NCBI GenBank assembly: GCA_903881665.1
Contig: CAIRUC010000101.1
Location: 1 to 46,622 of the forward strand
Reading direction: 5' to 3'
Source: an uncultured Bacteroidota bacterium
GTDB taxonomy: Bacteria > Bacteroidota > Bacteroidia > AKYH767-A > OLB10
Length of the DNA: 46,622 bases
In this document: piece after piece, positions 34,204-43,670 of the stretch
Layout: each line of letters starts with the position of its first letter
Numbering within the stretch: position 1 is the stretch's first letter
The notes under the pieces: model-generated
What the model was told of the DNA's origin: nothing
The model's database searches: none
The model's input: only the letters and a program-made list of their open reading frames with translations
Program-made: the position numbers and the translations under genes

Positions 34204-35023
34204 ATTCTTTATCAAGTATTCCACTATCTACCAGAACCCTACCGCAATGTTCGCAAACGATAACTTTTTTGCGTTGACGGATATCAAGTTGACGTTGAGG
34301 TGGAATTTTGTTGAAGCAGCCTCCGCAAGCATCACGGCTTACTGAAGCAACTGCTAAACCATTTCTAGCGTTTCCACGGATACGATGGTATGCCGTTAAT
34401 AATCGAGCTTCGATTACTTCAGAAGCTTTGTTTGATTCAGTTGTTAATTCTTGCTCTTCTTTTTCGGTTTCTGCAATAATTGAATCTAACTCTGCTTTTT
34501 TGATTACTAAGTCTTGTGAACGCTCTTCTAAAGCTTTCTCAGACGCTTCAACTATTTGTTTTTTTGCTGCTAATTCTGCAACATGTTCTTTAATTCGCTT
34601 TTCGCAAAGTTGCATTTCTAACTGCTGATATTCCATTTCTTTGTTAAGAGAATCGAATTCACGGTTGTTCTTTACACTCGCTTGTTGCGTTTGATATTTC
34701 TTTATCAAGGCCTGAGCATCCTTAATCGTTTGCTTACGGTTCTTGATTTGATCATCTAGTTCTTTTGCTTCTTCCGTATAGTTGGTGACACGAGTCTGCA
34801 AGCCTGCAATTTCGTCTTCCAAATCGATTACTTCCATGGGTAGTTCTCCACGAGCAATGCGGATACGGTCGATCTGACTGTCGATCAGCTGTAACTGATA
34901 AAGTGCACGAAGCCTATCTTCGATCGTATTGTCTCCCTTTTCTATATGGCGAACAACCGGAGTCGGTTTCTTTGGGGCTTCTGCTACTGCCGTCTCTTCT
35001 TTCTTGGTCTTTTTGGTAGCCAT
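34202..35023 (-). CDS. Coiled-coil zinc-ribbon protein (CdsZ/COG1579 family)
   Basis: 273 residues. Lys/Ala-rich N-terminal tail, a long antiparallel coiled coil (about 35-205), and a C-terminal zinc ribbon with ACGGCFNKIPPQ and VCEHCGRVLV as the two CxxC knuckles. This is COG1579; Bacteroidota members are named zinc ribbon domain regulatory protein CdsZ. The family is thought to bind nucleic acid or RNA polymerase, but a specific role is not settled as far as I know. The start codon lies 2 bp after the stop of the Nif3-like gene, a common pairing in this phylum. Confidence 0.9.
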   Translation of the reverse strand: MATKKTKKEETAVAEAPKKPTPVVRHIEKGDNTIEDRLRALYQLQLIDSQIDRIRIARGELPMEVIDLEDEIAGLQTRVTNYTEEAKELDDQIKNRKQTIKDAQALIKKYQTQQASVKNNREFDSLNKEMEYQQLEMQLCEKRIKEHVAELAAKKQIVEASEKALEERSQDLVIKKAELDSIIAETEKEEQELTTESNKASEVIEARLLTAYHRIRGNARNGLAVASVSRDACGGCFNKIPPQRQLDIRQRKKVIVCEHCGRVLVDSGILDKE

Positions 35024-35025
35024 GA

Positions 35026-36120
35026 TCAGATATAGTTAATTGGATTGGTGTTAATTTCCGTCAAATGGACCGCAAAGGTAGGAAATTTTTCCCTAAGCCA
35101 ATCGCCAATTAACTCAATTGTGTATTGTTCACTTTCAAAATGTCCGATATCGGCGATGATTATTTTCCCTTCGGCATCGAAAAATTGATGGTATTTAAAG
35201 TCCCCAGTAATGAAAATATCAGCTCCCGCAGCAATCGCATTTCCAATTAAAAAACTGCCGGAGCCTCCGCAAACAGCTACTTTTTTAATTGATTTGCCAT
35301 GATCGGAAGTGTACCGTACACAGTTTGTGTTCATTCTGGTTTTCAGTGATTTAAAGAATTCTTCTGCCGGCATGGATTCTTCTAATTCCCCAATCATCCC
35401 GGCTCCCGTTAGCTGATTCTTGTTTTCGAGTTGGAGTATTTCATAGGCTACTTCTTCGTAGGGATGCGCCGCTTTTAATGCCGCCAATACTTTGTTTTTT
35501 AGTCGGCTTTCAAGGATTATTTCAACACAACTTTCGGGTTCCGTATGCCTGATATTTTTTTCGCCGATATGCGGATTAGCATCATTTCCAGGTTTAAATG
35601 TGCCCGATCCTTCATGTTTAAAGCAGCATTCACTGTAATTGCCAATATGTCCGGCTCCCGCTTCGAAGAGTGCTTCTATCACTTTTTCGGCTTGGGCATG
35701 GGGTACATAGGTTACTAGTTTGAGTATGTTTCTTTCCTTTTCGCTTAAAACGCGACTGTTTTTTAATCCCAGTTTTTCAGCAATTTTTCGATTTACTCCG
35801 TGTGCAACATTGTCGAGGTTGGTATGAATGGCATAAATGGCGATGTCGTTTTTAATGGCTTTGATGATCACCCGCTCGATGTAATTCTTGCCCGTGATTT
35901 TTTTCAATCCGCTGAATATAATAGGGTGATGCGCCACTACTAGATTGCATTTTTTATGTATCGCTTCGTCAATTATTGACTCAATGCTATCGAGACAAAT
36001 TAAGGTGCCCGTAATTTCCATGTCAGGATTTCCGGTGATGAGTCCCGAATTGTCGTATGATTCCTGTAAATCGGATGGCGCTAGCATCTCTAACGCGGCA
36101 ATGATGGCTGATAATTTCAT
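35026..36120 (-). CDS. Nif3-like dinuclear metal center protein
   Basis: 364 residues. N-terminal Nif3 half with ESYDNSGLITGNPD, VVAHHPIIFSGLKKI and IYAIHTNLDNVAHGVN, an inserted YqfO-type domain from about residue 130 to 235 (YVPHAQAEKVIEALFEAGAG, EAVHPYEEV-like AAHPYEEVAYEI), and the C-terminal half with VAVCGGSGSFLIG and DIGHFESEQ. The His and Asp/Glu in these motifs form the di-metal site (NIF3/YbgI, a hexamer). Some members have hydrolase activity (GTP cyclohydrolase-like annotation), but the physiological role is uncertain. ATG 36120 (MKLSAIIAALE) is used rather than the start at 36141. Confidence 0.92.
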   Translation of the reverse strand: MKLSAIIAALEMLAPSDLQESYDNSGLITGNPDMEITGTLICLDSIESIIDEAIHKKCNLVVAHHPIIFSGLKKITGKNYIERVIIKAIKNDIAIYAIHTNLDNVAHGVNRKIAEKLGLKNSRVLSEKERNILKLVTYVPHAQAEKVIEALFEAGAGHIGNYSECCFKHEGSGTFKPGNDANPHIGEKNIRHTEPESCVEIILESRLKNKVLAALKAAHPYEEVAYEILQLENKNQLTGAGMIGELEESMPAEEFFKSLKTRMNTNCVRYTSDHGKSIKKVAVCGGSGSFLIGNAIAAGADIFITGDFKYHQFFDAEGKIIIADIGHFESEQYTIELIGDWLREKFPTFAVHLTEINTNPINYI

Positions 36121-36138
36121 AGTTAATTTCGATCCCTG

Positions 36139-36165
36139 CAAATGTAATCACTGTATCTTGTCAAA
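36139..36165 (-). promoter_or_regulatory. Candidate promoter of the nif3-like/cdsZ operon
   Basis: TACATTTG on the minus strand (36146-36139) is an exact -7 match. TTTG at 36165-36162 is a possible -33 with a short 15-bp spacer. Confidence 0.45.
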
Positions 36166-36171
36166 ATCGAC

Positions 36172-36179
36172 TATTTTTG
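36172..36179 (+). promoter_or_regulatory. -7 box of lpxK
   Basis: TATTTTTG (36172-36179) fits TAnnTTTG and lies 5 bp before the ATG at 36185. Divergent from the nif3-like promoter in the same 64-bp gap. Confidence 0.45.
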
Positions 36180-36184
36180 AGGCA

Positions 36185-37249
36185 ATGCGATTATTATTTT
36201 ATCCTCTAGCACTGATTTACGCAATAATCTCCTCCTTGAGAAACTTGTTTTTTAAGATTGGGTTGCTGAGTGAACGTAGTTTCCATTTACCTATTATTGG
36301 TGTAGGAAATCTTTCTACTGGTGGCACGGGTAAGTCGCCACATGTGTTATATCTCTCGGCTTTGCTCAATAACGAGAAACAAGTCGCCGTTTTGAGTCGT
36401 GGTTACGGTAGACGAAGTAAAGGGTATCGCGAAATAAATGTCGGTGATAGCGTGCGGGTGGCTGGTGATGAGCCTTTGCAATATAAAACCTTGATGCCTC
36501 ATTTATTGGTTGCTGTATGTGAGAATAGGGCGGAAGGAATTGAGCAGTTGTTGAGCCATCATCATCCTTCTTTAATTTTACTTGATGATTCATTCCAACA
36601 TCGTTATGTGAAACCAGGATTGAATTTAATGATTACCGATTTCAATTCGCTTTTTTATAATGATCATATTTTGCCAGCGGGCAATTTAAGAGAAATTAGG
36701 TCGGGTGCTAAACGCGCAGATGCGGTTATTGTAAGCAAAACAAATGCATTGCCTAATCTTGTTGAATTCGAAAAAATAGATAAACATATTAGACGTTATG
36801 GAGTGAAAAATGTTTTCTTTTCGTATATGCGTTACTGTGAGTTTATGGATAGTGTAAATGGAGTGCAAATGAAACTATCTGAATTGAAACATAAAAAAGT
36901 AATGGTGGTAGCAGGAATTGCAAAGCCTCAGCCTTTTATTGATTTTATTCAATTTCATGCGGGTGAAGTGAAAACTGAATTATATGGTGATCATCATGCA
37001 TTTACTGCTGGCGATCTTAATAGACTAACTAAGAATTTTGATATGTTTACAGCCGATCAAACAGAAGGAGCTGTAATTATTACTACTCGTAAAGACTTTA
37101 TGCGTCTTAATTCACCCGAATTAGCACATTTATTAAAGCGATTGCCTGTGATGATACTTGATATTGAAATTTGTTTTCATACATTCGGACAACAAGCGTT
37201 CGATCATTATATTCTTAACTATGTTAAAAAAAATTCAAGAATCCGTTGA
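36185..37249 (+). CDS. lpxK: Tetraacyldisaccharide 4'-kinase
   Basis: Phosphorylates the 4' position of the lipid A disaccharide on the inner face of the inner membrane. 354 residues. N-terminal membrane-associated helix (LLFYPLALIYAIISSLRN), P-loop VGNLSTGGTGKSPHV, RGYGRRSKGYREI, GDEPLQYK and the LLDDSFQHRYV motif (Asp, catalytic His) typical of LpxK. It confirms lipid A synthesis by the Raetz pathway. The frame continues upstream to 35945, but ATG 36185 begins the conserved N-terminus and sits after a -7 box. Its end overlaps the next gene by 29 bp. Confidence 0.95.
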   Translation: MRLLFYPLALIYAIISSLRNLFFKIGLLSERSFHLPIIGVGNLSTGGTGKSPHVLYLSALLNNEKQVAVLSRGYGRRSKGYREINVGDSVRVAGDEPLQYKTLMPHLLVAVCENRAEGIEQLLSHHHPSLILLDDSFQHRYVKPGLNLMITDFNSLFYNDHILPAGNLREIRSGAKRADAVIVSKTNALPNLVEFEKIDKHIRRYGVKNVFFSYMRYCEFMDSVNGVQMKLSELKHKKVMVVAGIAKPQPFIDFIQFHAGEVKTELYGDHHAFTAGDLNRLTKNFDMFTADQTEGAVIITTRKDFMRLNSPELAHLLKRLPVMILDIEICFHTFGQQAFDHYILNYVKKNSRIR

Positions 37250-38030
37250 TTATATTTTAAGTAAAACGGGATTCACACCCGAAGTCGGAATTGTTTTAGG
37301 TTCGGGGTTAGGTGGTTTAGTGAAAGAGGTTCAAGTTGATCACATGCTTTCTTATAGTGAAATACCTGGTTTCCCAGTATCAACAGTTGCTGGTCATGGT
37401 AGTAAAATGTTATTAGGCACGCTCAATGGGGTTAAAGTAGCTGTGATGCAAGGGCGATTTCATTTTTATGAAGGTTATTCTATGCAGGAGGTAGCCTTCC
37501 CTATTCGCGTGTTGAAATTTATGGGAGTAAATCGTCTTTATTTATCGAATGCTAGCGGAGGGGTGAATCCGAAGTTTGAAGTTGGTGATTTAATGATTAT
37601 CGACGATCATATCAATTTGATGGGCACTAATCCTTTAATCGGACCAAACGATGAAAAAATCGGTCCACGTTTCCCTGATATGAGCGCTCCATATGATCCT
37701 GATATAATCGCTAAAGCAAAAAGTATTGCAGCGAAAAATGAAGTGCGTTGTCATGTTGGAGTGTATGCTGCTGTAACAGGTCCTACTTATGAAACGCGTG
37801 CTGAATATAAATACATTCGTAGTGTTGGAGCAGACTGTGTTGGAATGTCGACTGTGCCCGAAGTAATCGTCGCGCGTCATATGGGAATTCCTGTTTTTGC
37901 TATTTCAATTATTACCGATATGGGAGGAACTGACGATGTGCAAATTATTACGCATGATGAAGTGCTGAAAGTAGCGAATGCTGCAGAAGAAAAAATGACG
38001 GCTCTTATTAAAGAGTTGATTTTAGAATAA
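37221..38030 (+). CDS. Purine nucleoside phosphorylase, type II (inosine/guanosine)
   Basis: 269 residues. Trimeric PNP signatures: VGIVLGSGLGGLVKEV near the N-terminus, VAGHGSKMLLG, MQGRFHFYEGYS (phosphate-binding Arg and His), YLSNASGGVNP, and VTGPTYETRAEYKYIRSVGA with VGMSTVPEV. It splits inosine, guanosine and deoxy forms with phosphate in purine salvage. The frame is open from 37158, but MLKKIQESVDYIL at 37221 is the family start, which means it begins 29 bp before lpxK ends. Translational coupling to lpxK is likely. Confidence 0.94.
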   Translation: MLKKIQESVDYILSKTGFTPEVGIVLGSGLGGLVKEVQVDHMLSYSEIPGFPVSTVAGHGSKMLLGTLNGVKVAVMQGRFHFYEGYSMQEVAFPIRVLKFMGVNRLYLSNASGGVNPKFEVGDLMIIDDHINLMGTNPLIGPNDEKIGPRFPDMSAPYDPDIIAKAKSIAAKNEVRCHVGVYAAVTGPTYETRAEYKYIRSVGADCVGMSTVPEVIVARHMGIPVFAISIITDMGGTDDVQIITHDEVLKVANAAEEKMTALIKELILE

Positions 38031-38179
38031 TACTAGAAGCGTAGAAGTAAGCCATAGTCTTACGCTAAAAAAACTCAGTGAACTCAATAAATATTTTAAT
38101 TTAGGTGTAGTAACGGATGGTTTTTATTTCATCTAATTTCAATAATTCAATTGATAAAAGGACGCATTCCTAACTGCTA

Positions 38180-38572
38180 TTAATTTCCTCTTTTCAAAAT
38201 TTCTGAAATAGTATTATCTGCTGGAGCGAATTTAAAATTATTCAAATCTCCTGCTGTTATCCATTCGATTTTATCGTGATCGATGATGCTTATTTTGTAA
38301 TCTGACGAATAACATTTGTATGATTGCATCTCGATGGTAAGATGTTCGCTATTGTAGGTGTAATCAATAATTGGAACTATTAATGAAATCGATATACTTA
38401 ATTCTTCTTGTATTTCCCTGATTAATGCCTGACTAGAATCTTCGTTTTCTTCTATTTTACCTCTTGGGAACTCCCATAATCCAGCCATAGATTTGCCCGT
38501 TTTTTTTCGAGCAATTAAAAATTCATATTCATTTCTGTAAATGATGGCGGCAACAACATGTATTGTTCTCAA
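38180..38572 (-). CDS. Nudix hydrolase, MutT-like (d)NTP pyrophosphohydrolase
   Basis: 130 residues. VVAAIIYRNEYEFLIARKKTG, then GLWEFPRGKIEENED and LIREIQEELSI. The Nudix box is complete at the metal-binding Glu residues (REIQEE), but two usual glycines differ: the first of FPGGK is Arg, and the G after EEL is Ser. MutT-type enzymes cleave oxidised or non-canonical NTPs to NMP and pyrophosphate; the exact substrate cannot be told. The start is a TTG (38570-38572), since no ATG precedes the first conserved strand. Next to a terminator shared with the cargo protein gene to the right. Confidence 0.85.
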   Translation of the reverse strand: MRTIHVVAAIIYRNEYEFLIARKKTGKSMAGLWEFPRGKIEENEDSSQALIREIQEELSISISLIVPIIDYTYNSEHLTIEMQSYKCYSSDYKISIIDHDKIEWITAGDLNNFKFAPADNTISEILKRGN

Positions 38573-38629
38573 GTAGCGCTAAATAGATGTTTAATTGTAA
38601 AACTAAATGTTAAGTTTGTTGATGATTGA

Positions 38630-38668
38630 AAATAAAAAGAGACCGCCTTATGACGATCTCTTTTTATG
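38630..38668. terminator. Terminator of the T9SS cargo gene
   Basis: Perfect 11-bp stem ATAAAAAGAGA/TCTCTTTTTAT (38632-38642, 38657-38667) plus CG/CG inside. The T-run works on either strand. Confidence 0.85.
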
Positions 38669-38697
38669 CAAACAGTAATTAAGGTTTATAAAAACTT

Positions 38698-40089
38698 TTA
38701 TTTTGTTTTAATTATACGGGTAACATTTTTGAAGCTGCCTTGCTCAACAGTTACGAAGTAAACTCCGCTGTTTAACGACTCTCCAAATTTAGCAATGCCG
38801 TTATCCCCATCATAGTTGAATTGATCAACAGTGCGGCCCTGTACATCAGCTATTGTAACATTAGCAGGAATACTATTGTCAATATTTCGTAAGTACATAT
38901 TGAATGCTTCGTTGGATGGATTAGGGAAGATTTGTGCTTCAGCAGATGTTCCGTCAGCACGTAATGAGTTGCTTAATGTTGTAGAGGCTGCACGAGGGCT
39001 TCCGATGATTCCGATTTGGCAAAGATTGCCATAGCAGTATGGCGTTCCGTCAATAACACTACGAACTCGAACATTGTAGAACTTGTTAGCTTGTAATGCA
39101 GGTGTTACAGCAGAAAGGTTGCACCAACGTGAAGTTGATTGATAATTCCAAGTAATTCCTGGTTGTGTTGTTTCTTCAAATTGGAAATCATAAGTAGGAG
39201 CCGTTAGGTAAGTAAGAATAACCCCCGACTTTATACTATCGTTCATGGTTAGTGCATAGTTGTTGCAGTAGGCAGGGGTTAATTCTGTTTCTCGGATAGA
39301 ACGAATTGTTGTTCCTGATGATGTGAATGTACAAGTGTTGTTTAATCCTACGGTTAAATAAACTGTCAATGTATCTAGTACAGGACCATTACTTCCGTTC
39401 ATTAATACACTAGTGTTTTCGCTTGTAGATCCTGTTGACCAAGAGTAGCTGGTCCAACCTGGATCAGCACCTAATGTTACCCAACCTGGCTGACAAACCG
39501 TAGTGGGAGTGACTCCTGTTACTGCAGGTTGATACCCATTATCATAAACATTAATGTCAGTTGTTGTTGTTGCATAGAAAGAACATCCGCCTAATGCGTT
39601 TGTAACAGTTAACTCATAAGTGCCTGATTGATTAACAGTAATTTTTGGCGTTGTAGCACCTGTACTCCATAGGTAGCTTGAATAGTTTTTTCTTCCTTTT
39701 GCTATTAATTCAACCGATTGGCCAGGACATAAATTCGATGGTCCTTTAACAAAAATAGATGGGGTTGGGTGTTTAATAACGATAATTGGAATCAAAGAAC
39801 TTGATACTTCACGAGAAATACCATTCGCGTTTAATCCGCGAACACGAACTCTGTAATATCCTGAATAAATAGGAGTAATGGATGCAGTGTTTGCTCCTGT
39901 GCTCCACGTGTAGCATAATGATCCTGACAATCCCGTTACAAGTGCAGTGAGTTGATCGCCTTCACAGATCACAGGCCCCGCAGGAGAAATAGATACACTT
40001 GCATTTTGTGCGCTGGAATTCAAAGAAAGAACTGCTAGTAAAAGTATCATGCAGCACTTCCAAGCCAAATTAGTAAATGTGTTTTTCAT
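38698..40089 (-). CDS. Secreted Ig-like repeat protein with T9SS type A sorting domain
   Basis: 463 residues. Signal peptide ending in LSLNSSAQ, then three Ig/PKD-like repeats, each marked by a WSTGA/WSTGS core (CYTWSTGAN, YLWSTGATT, YSWSTGSTS), more beta-rich sequence, and a C-terminal ~75-residue sorting domain: IFPNPSNEAFNMYLRN, VTIADVQGRTVDQF, LNSGVYFVTVEQG, ending TRIIKTK. Such cargo goes through Sec, then T9SS, and is attached to or released from the cell surface. ATG 40089 (MKNTFTNL) was chosen over an earlier in-frame start at 40182, since it directly precedes the signal peptide. Adhesive or structural role is inferred. Confidence 0.9.
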   Translation of the reverse strand: MKNTFTNLAWKCCMILLLAVLSLNSSAQNASVSISPAGPVICEGDQLTALVTGLSGSLCYTWSTGANTASITPIYSGYYRVRVRGLNANGISREVSSSLIPIIVIKHPTPSIFVKGPSNLCPGQSVELIAKGRKNYSSYLWSTGATTPKITVNQSGTYELTVTNALGGCSFYATTTTDINVYDNGYQPAVTGVTPTTVCQPGWVTLGADPGWTSYSWSTGSTSENTSVLMNGSNGPVLDTLTVYLTVGLNNTCTFTSSGTTIRSIRETELTPAYCNNYALTMNDSIKSGVILTYLTAPTYDFQFEETTQPGITWNYQSTSRWCNLSAVTPALQANKFYNVRVRSVIDGTPYCYGNLCQIGIIGSPRAASTTLSNSLRADGTSAEAQIFPNPSNEAFNMYLRNIDNSIPANVTIADVQGRTVDQFNYDGDNGIAKFGESLNSGVYFVTVEQGSFKNVTRIIKTK

Positions 40090-40289
40090 GTTGGTATTTT
40101 TTTTTGATTTTCCTGAATAATAGAACAACAAACTTACTGATTTGTTTTTTAAATCTCTAATGTATAAACTGTTTCGGATCATTTTTATATGCCGTTTCTA
40201 TGTTAATTAAGCAGTCGCTACTTTTTATTAATCTTGTACTTTGGTAAAGTGCATCTTTATTGACCAATATTACGTAAGAATAAGAGAAA
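40090..40289. other. Divergent intergenic region
   Basis: About 200 bp between the cargo gene and the sensor kinase. No exact -7 box; TACTTTG near 40240 is one base short of the consensus for the kinase gene. No hairpin of note. Confidence 0.35.
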
Positions 40290-43200
40290 GTGAGAATCCT
40301 GAAATTAATATTATGCTGTATTTTATGTTGCCCGATGATGATGTCGGCGCAGCGTTATAATTATTCTAATTATAACATTTCCAGTGGTTTGCCAAATAAT
40401 CAGGTGAATAAAATTCTGCAAGATAGAGTTGGGAGATTATGGGTAGCCACCATGAGTGGTGTTGTTAAGTTTGACGGAAAAACCTTTGTTCCTTTTGAGC
40501 CGGGCAATCTTTTAAGCGCTAATCCTGTGAAAACTGTTTATGAAGATAAGAAAGGAAACATCTGGTTTGGTACCATTCGAAAGGGTTTAGTCAAGTATTC
40601 AGGTGTCGGTTTTAGCTATTTTACTTCCAATGAGGGGCTTCTCAGTGACATTGTAAATGCTGTTTGCGAGGATGCTTCTGGAAATCTCTGGATAGGTACT
40701 TCGGAAGGATTAAGTCGTTTCGACGGAAAGCAATTTTATCATTACACTTCCTCAAAAGGATTGATCAATAATACAGTTTTCGATCTTCATCTCGATGCTA
40801 AAGGACGAATGTGGATTGCTACTATAGGCGGAGTGAGTATGTTTGATGGCAAGACATTTAAGAATTATACTACCGATAACGGCTTGATTAGTAATATTGT
40901 ATATTGTATTCGAGAAAGTAAAGCGGGAGAGATGAGTTTTGGAACGTATGAGGGTGTAAGTGTTTTTAACGGTGTTGATTTTCGCAATTACACACTTGAA
41001 GACGGACTTCCAAACGAACGGGTGGAGGACCTCATGTATGATAATCAAGGGAATTTGTGGATTGGGACGTATGGTGGTGGTCTTGCCAAACTTTCGAATA
41101 ATGTGCTTACCCCAATTAGATTAAAAGAAGGAGTTAATAATAATATCGTAAAGTCAATTTTAGAAGACCGGGAGGGGAATTATTGGTTGGGAACATGGAA
41201 CGGATTGTATAAGTATAATGGAGATCGATTCATTACCTATAATCTCGAAGATGGACTTTCTAATAATAATATTCTTTCTGTTTATGCAGATCCATTGAAC
41301 CGTATTTGGTTTGGGACGTTAGCCGGTGGAGTAAATGTATTGGAGGGAAGTGCTTTTAGAAATATTAACACGAATGATGGATTAAAAAGCAATACCATTT
41401 GGAGTATTTACCAAGATAAGGTTGGTTATTATTGGCTAGGAACTACGAGCGGACCTGCCCGCTATAATTCGAAAACAGGAAAAATTGATTATCCTTACCC
41501 CGCACTTCAAAACTTAATTATTTATGCCTTATTGCAAGATGAAAAAGGCCATATGTATTTTGGTACAGATAAAGGTATTTATCGATTTGATGGGAATTCC
41601 TTTAAACAAATAGCTAACGGTGAGGGCTTAACAAATAACAAAGTACGTGTGCTTTTTCAAGATTCACAACATAAAATTTGGGTGGGTACGTTGAAAGGAG
41701 TTTACTACTTAGAGGGTGATAAGGCCATCAGTTTTGATGAAGCATACAAACTTCCGAAGGCTCCTATAACATCTATTATTAGTGATGATTTTGGAAATAT
41801 TTTAATTAGCACTTACGATTTTGGGGTAATTCGTTATAATTCGAGAATTCAAGCAAATCCTGTTCAATTGATAAATAAAAAAACAGGACTCACCAACGAA
41901 CGCATTCTTTTTAATTATCTCGATTCAAAAAATAAGCTGTGGGTTGGAACGCCTGTTGGTGTTGATTGTATCGATTGGTCGAATTATATCGAACAAGACT
42001 CTTTGAAAATAACTCATTACGATAAAAGTAATGGATATCTAGGTGTTGAAAGTAATGCCGCTTGTGAAGATACTTCTGGTAATATTTGGTTTGCAACGGT
42101 TAATGGTGCTATCCGCTATAATCCACAGGCAGGAGTAGCTGCTAAAGAATTGCCTTTAGTTTCTATCGCCAACATTCAGTTGTTTTTAGAGAATGTGAAC
42201 TGGAAGAAAAATAAAATTCGTGTTGATTCTCACTCGGGATTACCCATCGATTTAGTATTGCCTTACAATAGCAATTACCTCAGCTTTATCTGCAGTGGGA
42301 TTTATTTAACCGCAGCCGATGAGGTGGAGTTTCGTTTTAAACTCGAAGGATTTGAAGATCATTGGTCGCCACCTGGAAAACTCAATATTGCAGGTTATTC
42401 GAATTTGTCCCCCGGATCTTATGTGTTTAAAGTACAAGCAACGGCCAATGGTCGCGATTGGACTACTCCGGTAACCTACGCGTTTGAGATTCGACCGCCG
42501 ATTTGGAAAACTCCTTTCTTTTACCTTTTGTATATTGTTGTTTGTGCAGGATCTATTATTATGGCGTATCGAATTCGCACAGGATCATTACGTCGTAGTC
42601 AAGATTTACTTCGTAAAAAAGTAGAAGCGCGTACCCGCGAACTGCAAGAGAAAAATATTGAACTCGCTAAACTTTCTTTAGTAGCTTCCGAAACTGATAA
42701 TGCTGTAATGATTTTCGATGAGCATCAAGAATTGGAATGGGTAAATTCAGGATATACAAAGCTTACTGGTTACACTATTGAAGAAGTAAAGAAGATATAT
42801 GGAAGTTCGTTGCGCGCGCTTACAACTAATCAATTGGTATTAGAACATCTTGATGATTGCATCCGCGATCGTCAATCGTTTATTTACGAATCGGAAATTG
42901 TACACAAAGACGGAAGTTTAAAATGGGCTTCTTCTACTTTAACTCCTATTCTTAATAAAATAGGACAGTTAAAAAATATTGTTGTCATTGATACCGATAT
43001 CACTTTGCGTAAAGCAATGGAAGAGCAGATCAAGGCGGCTCTCGAAGAAAAAGGTGTGCTGCTACGCGAAATTCATCACCGTGTAAAAAATAATCTTCAG
43101 ATTATTATTAGTCTTTTTAATTTGCAAACTAGTTATGTTACCGATAGTAATGCTTATAAAGCGTTGAAAGAAGGTCAAGATCGTATTAAAAGCATGGCCC

Positions 43201-43664
43201 TCATTCATGAGCGATTCTATCAAACCGATGGCTTGTCGAAAATCGATTTTGATGATTATATTAATAAGTTATCCGATAACCTTTTTAGGTCGTTTAAGGT
43301 TAATAAAGAAAGAGTAGGTTTGGAAATACATGCAGAGCGAATATCTTTGGATATTGATACTGCAGTGCCATGTGGTTTAATTATCAACGAAATTGTATCT
43401 AATTCATTAAAACATGCGTTTAATGATGGAAGTTCAGGCAAAATTTCAATTGAATTGATTCAAGTAAATGAAGAAAAATACCGACTCACAATTTCAGATG
43501 ATGGATTAGGCTTTTCTGACGATTTTAATTTAGAAACATCCGATTCAATGGGTATTCAGTTAATTCAAGCACTAACCGATCAGTTGGAAGGAACGATGGA
43601 ATTAATAACTTCACCAGCAAAAGGAGTGAAATACATAATAGAATTCAGACGAATTACGCAATAA
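40290..43664 (+). CDS. Sensor histidine kinase: beta-propeller, Y_Y_Y, PAS, HisKA_2, HATPase
   Basis: 1124 residues with a GTG start (MRILKLILCCILCCPMMMSAQ signal). About 13-14 reg_prop propeller repeats with the core GNLWIGT/GNIWFGT make up the periplasmic part to ~residue 620. A Y_Y_Y domain follows (FRFKLEGFEDHW), one membrane helix at ~738-760 (PFFYLLYIVVCAGSIIMAY), a coiled coil, a PAS domain (~790-910, WVNSGYTKLTGYTIEEV), then HisKA_2 with LLREIHHRVKNNLQIIISLF; His930 is the likely phosphate acceptor. The HATPase follows (NEIVSNSLKHAF, DDGLGFS). It probably senses a glycan or other extracellular ligand. Six bp before the response regulator gene. Confidence 0.93.
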   Translation: MRILKLILCCILCCPMMMSAQRYNYSNYNISSGLPNNQVNKILQDRVGRLWVATMSGVVKFDGKTFVPFEPGNLLSANPVKTVYEDKKGNIWFGTIRKGLVKYSGVGFSYFTSNEGLLSDIVNAVCEDASGNLWIGTSEGLSRFDGKQFYHYTSSKGLINNTVFDLHLDAKGRMWIATIGGVSMFDGKTFKNYTTDNGLISNIVYCIRESKAGEMSFGTYEGVSVFNGVDFRNYTLEDGLPNERVEDLMYDNQGNLWIGTYGGGLAKLSNNVLTPIRLKEGVNNNIVKSILEDREGNYWLGTWNGLYKYNGDRFITYNLEDGLSNNNILSVYADPLNRIWFGTLAGGVNVLEGSAFRNINTNDGLKSNTIWSIYQDKVGYYWLGTTSGPARYNSKTGKIDYPYPALQNLIIYALLQDEKGHMYFGTDKGIYRFDGNSFKQIANGEGLTNNKVRVLFQDSQHKIWVGTLKGVYYLEGDKAISFDEAYKLPKAPITSIISDDFGNILISTYDFGVIRYNSRIQANPVQLINKKTGLTNERILFNYLDSKNKLWVGTPVGVDCIDWSNYIEQDSLKITHYDKSNGYLGVESNAACEDTSGNIWFATVNGAIRYNPQAGVAAKELPLVSIANIQLFLENVNWKKNKIRVDSHSGLPIDLVLPYNSNYLSFICSGIYLTAADEVEFRFKLEGFEDHWSPPGKLNIAGYSNLSPGSYVFKVQATANGRDWTTPVTYAFEIRPPIWKTPFFYLLYIVVCAGSIIMAYRIRTGSLRRSQDLLRKKVEARTRELQEKNIELAKLSLVASETDNAVMIFDEHQELEWVNSGYTKLTGYTIEEVKKIYGSSLRALTTNQLVLEHLDDCIRDRQSFIYESEIVHKDGSLKWASSTLTPILNKIGQLKNIVVIDTDITLRKAMEEQIKAALEEKGVLLREIHHRVKNNLQIIISLFNLQTSYVTDSNAYKALKEGQDRIKSMALIHERFYQTDGLSKIDFDDYINKLSDNLFRSFKVNKERVGLEIHAERISLDIDTAVPCGLIINEIVSNSLKHAFNDGSSGKISIELIQVNEEKYRLTISDDGLGFSDDFNLETSDSMGIQLIQALTDQLEGTMELITSPAKGVKYIIEFRRITQ

Positions 43665-43670
43665 AGAAAT

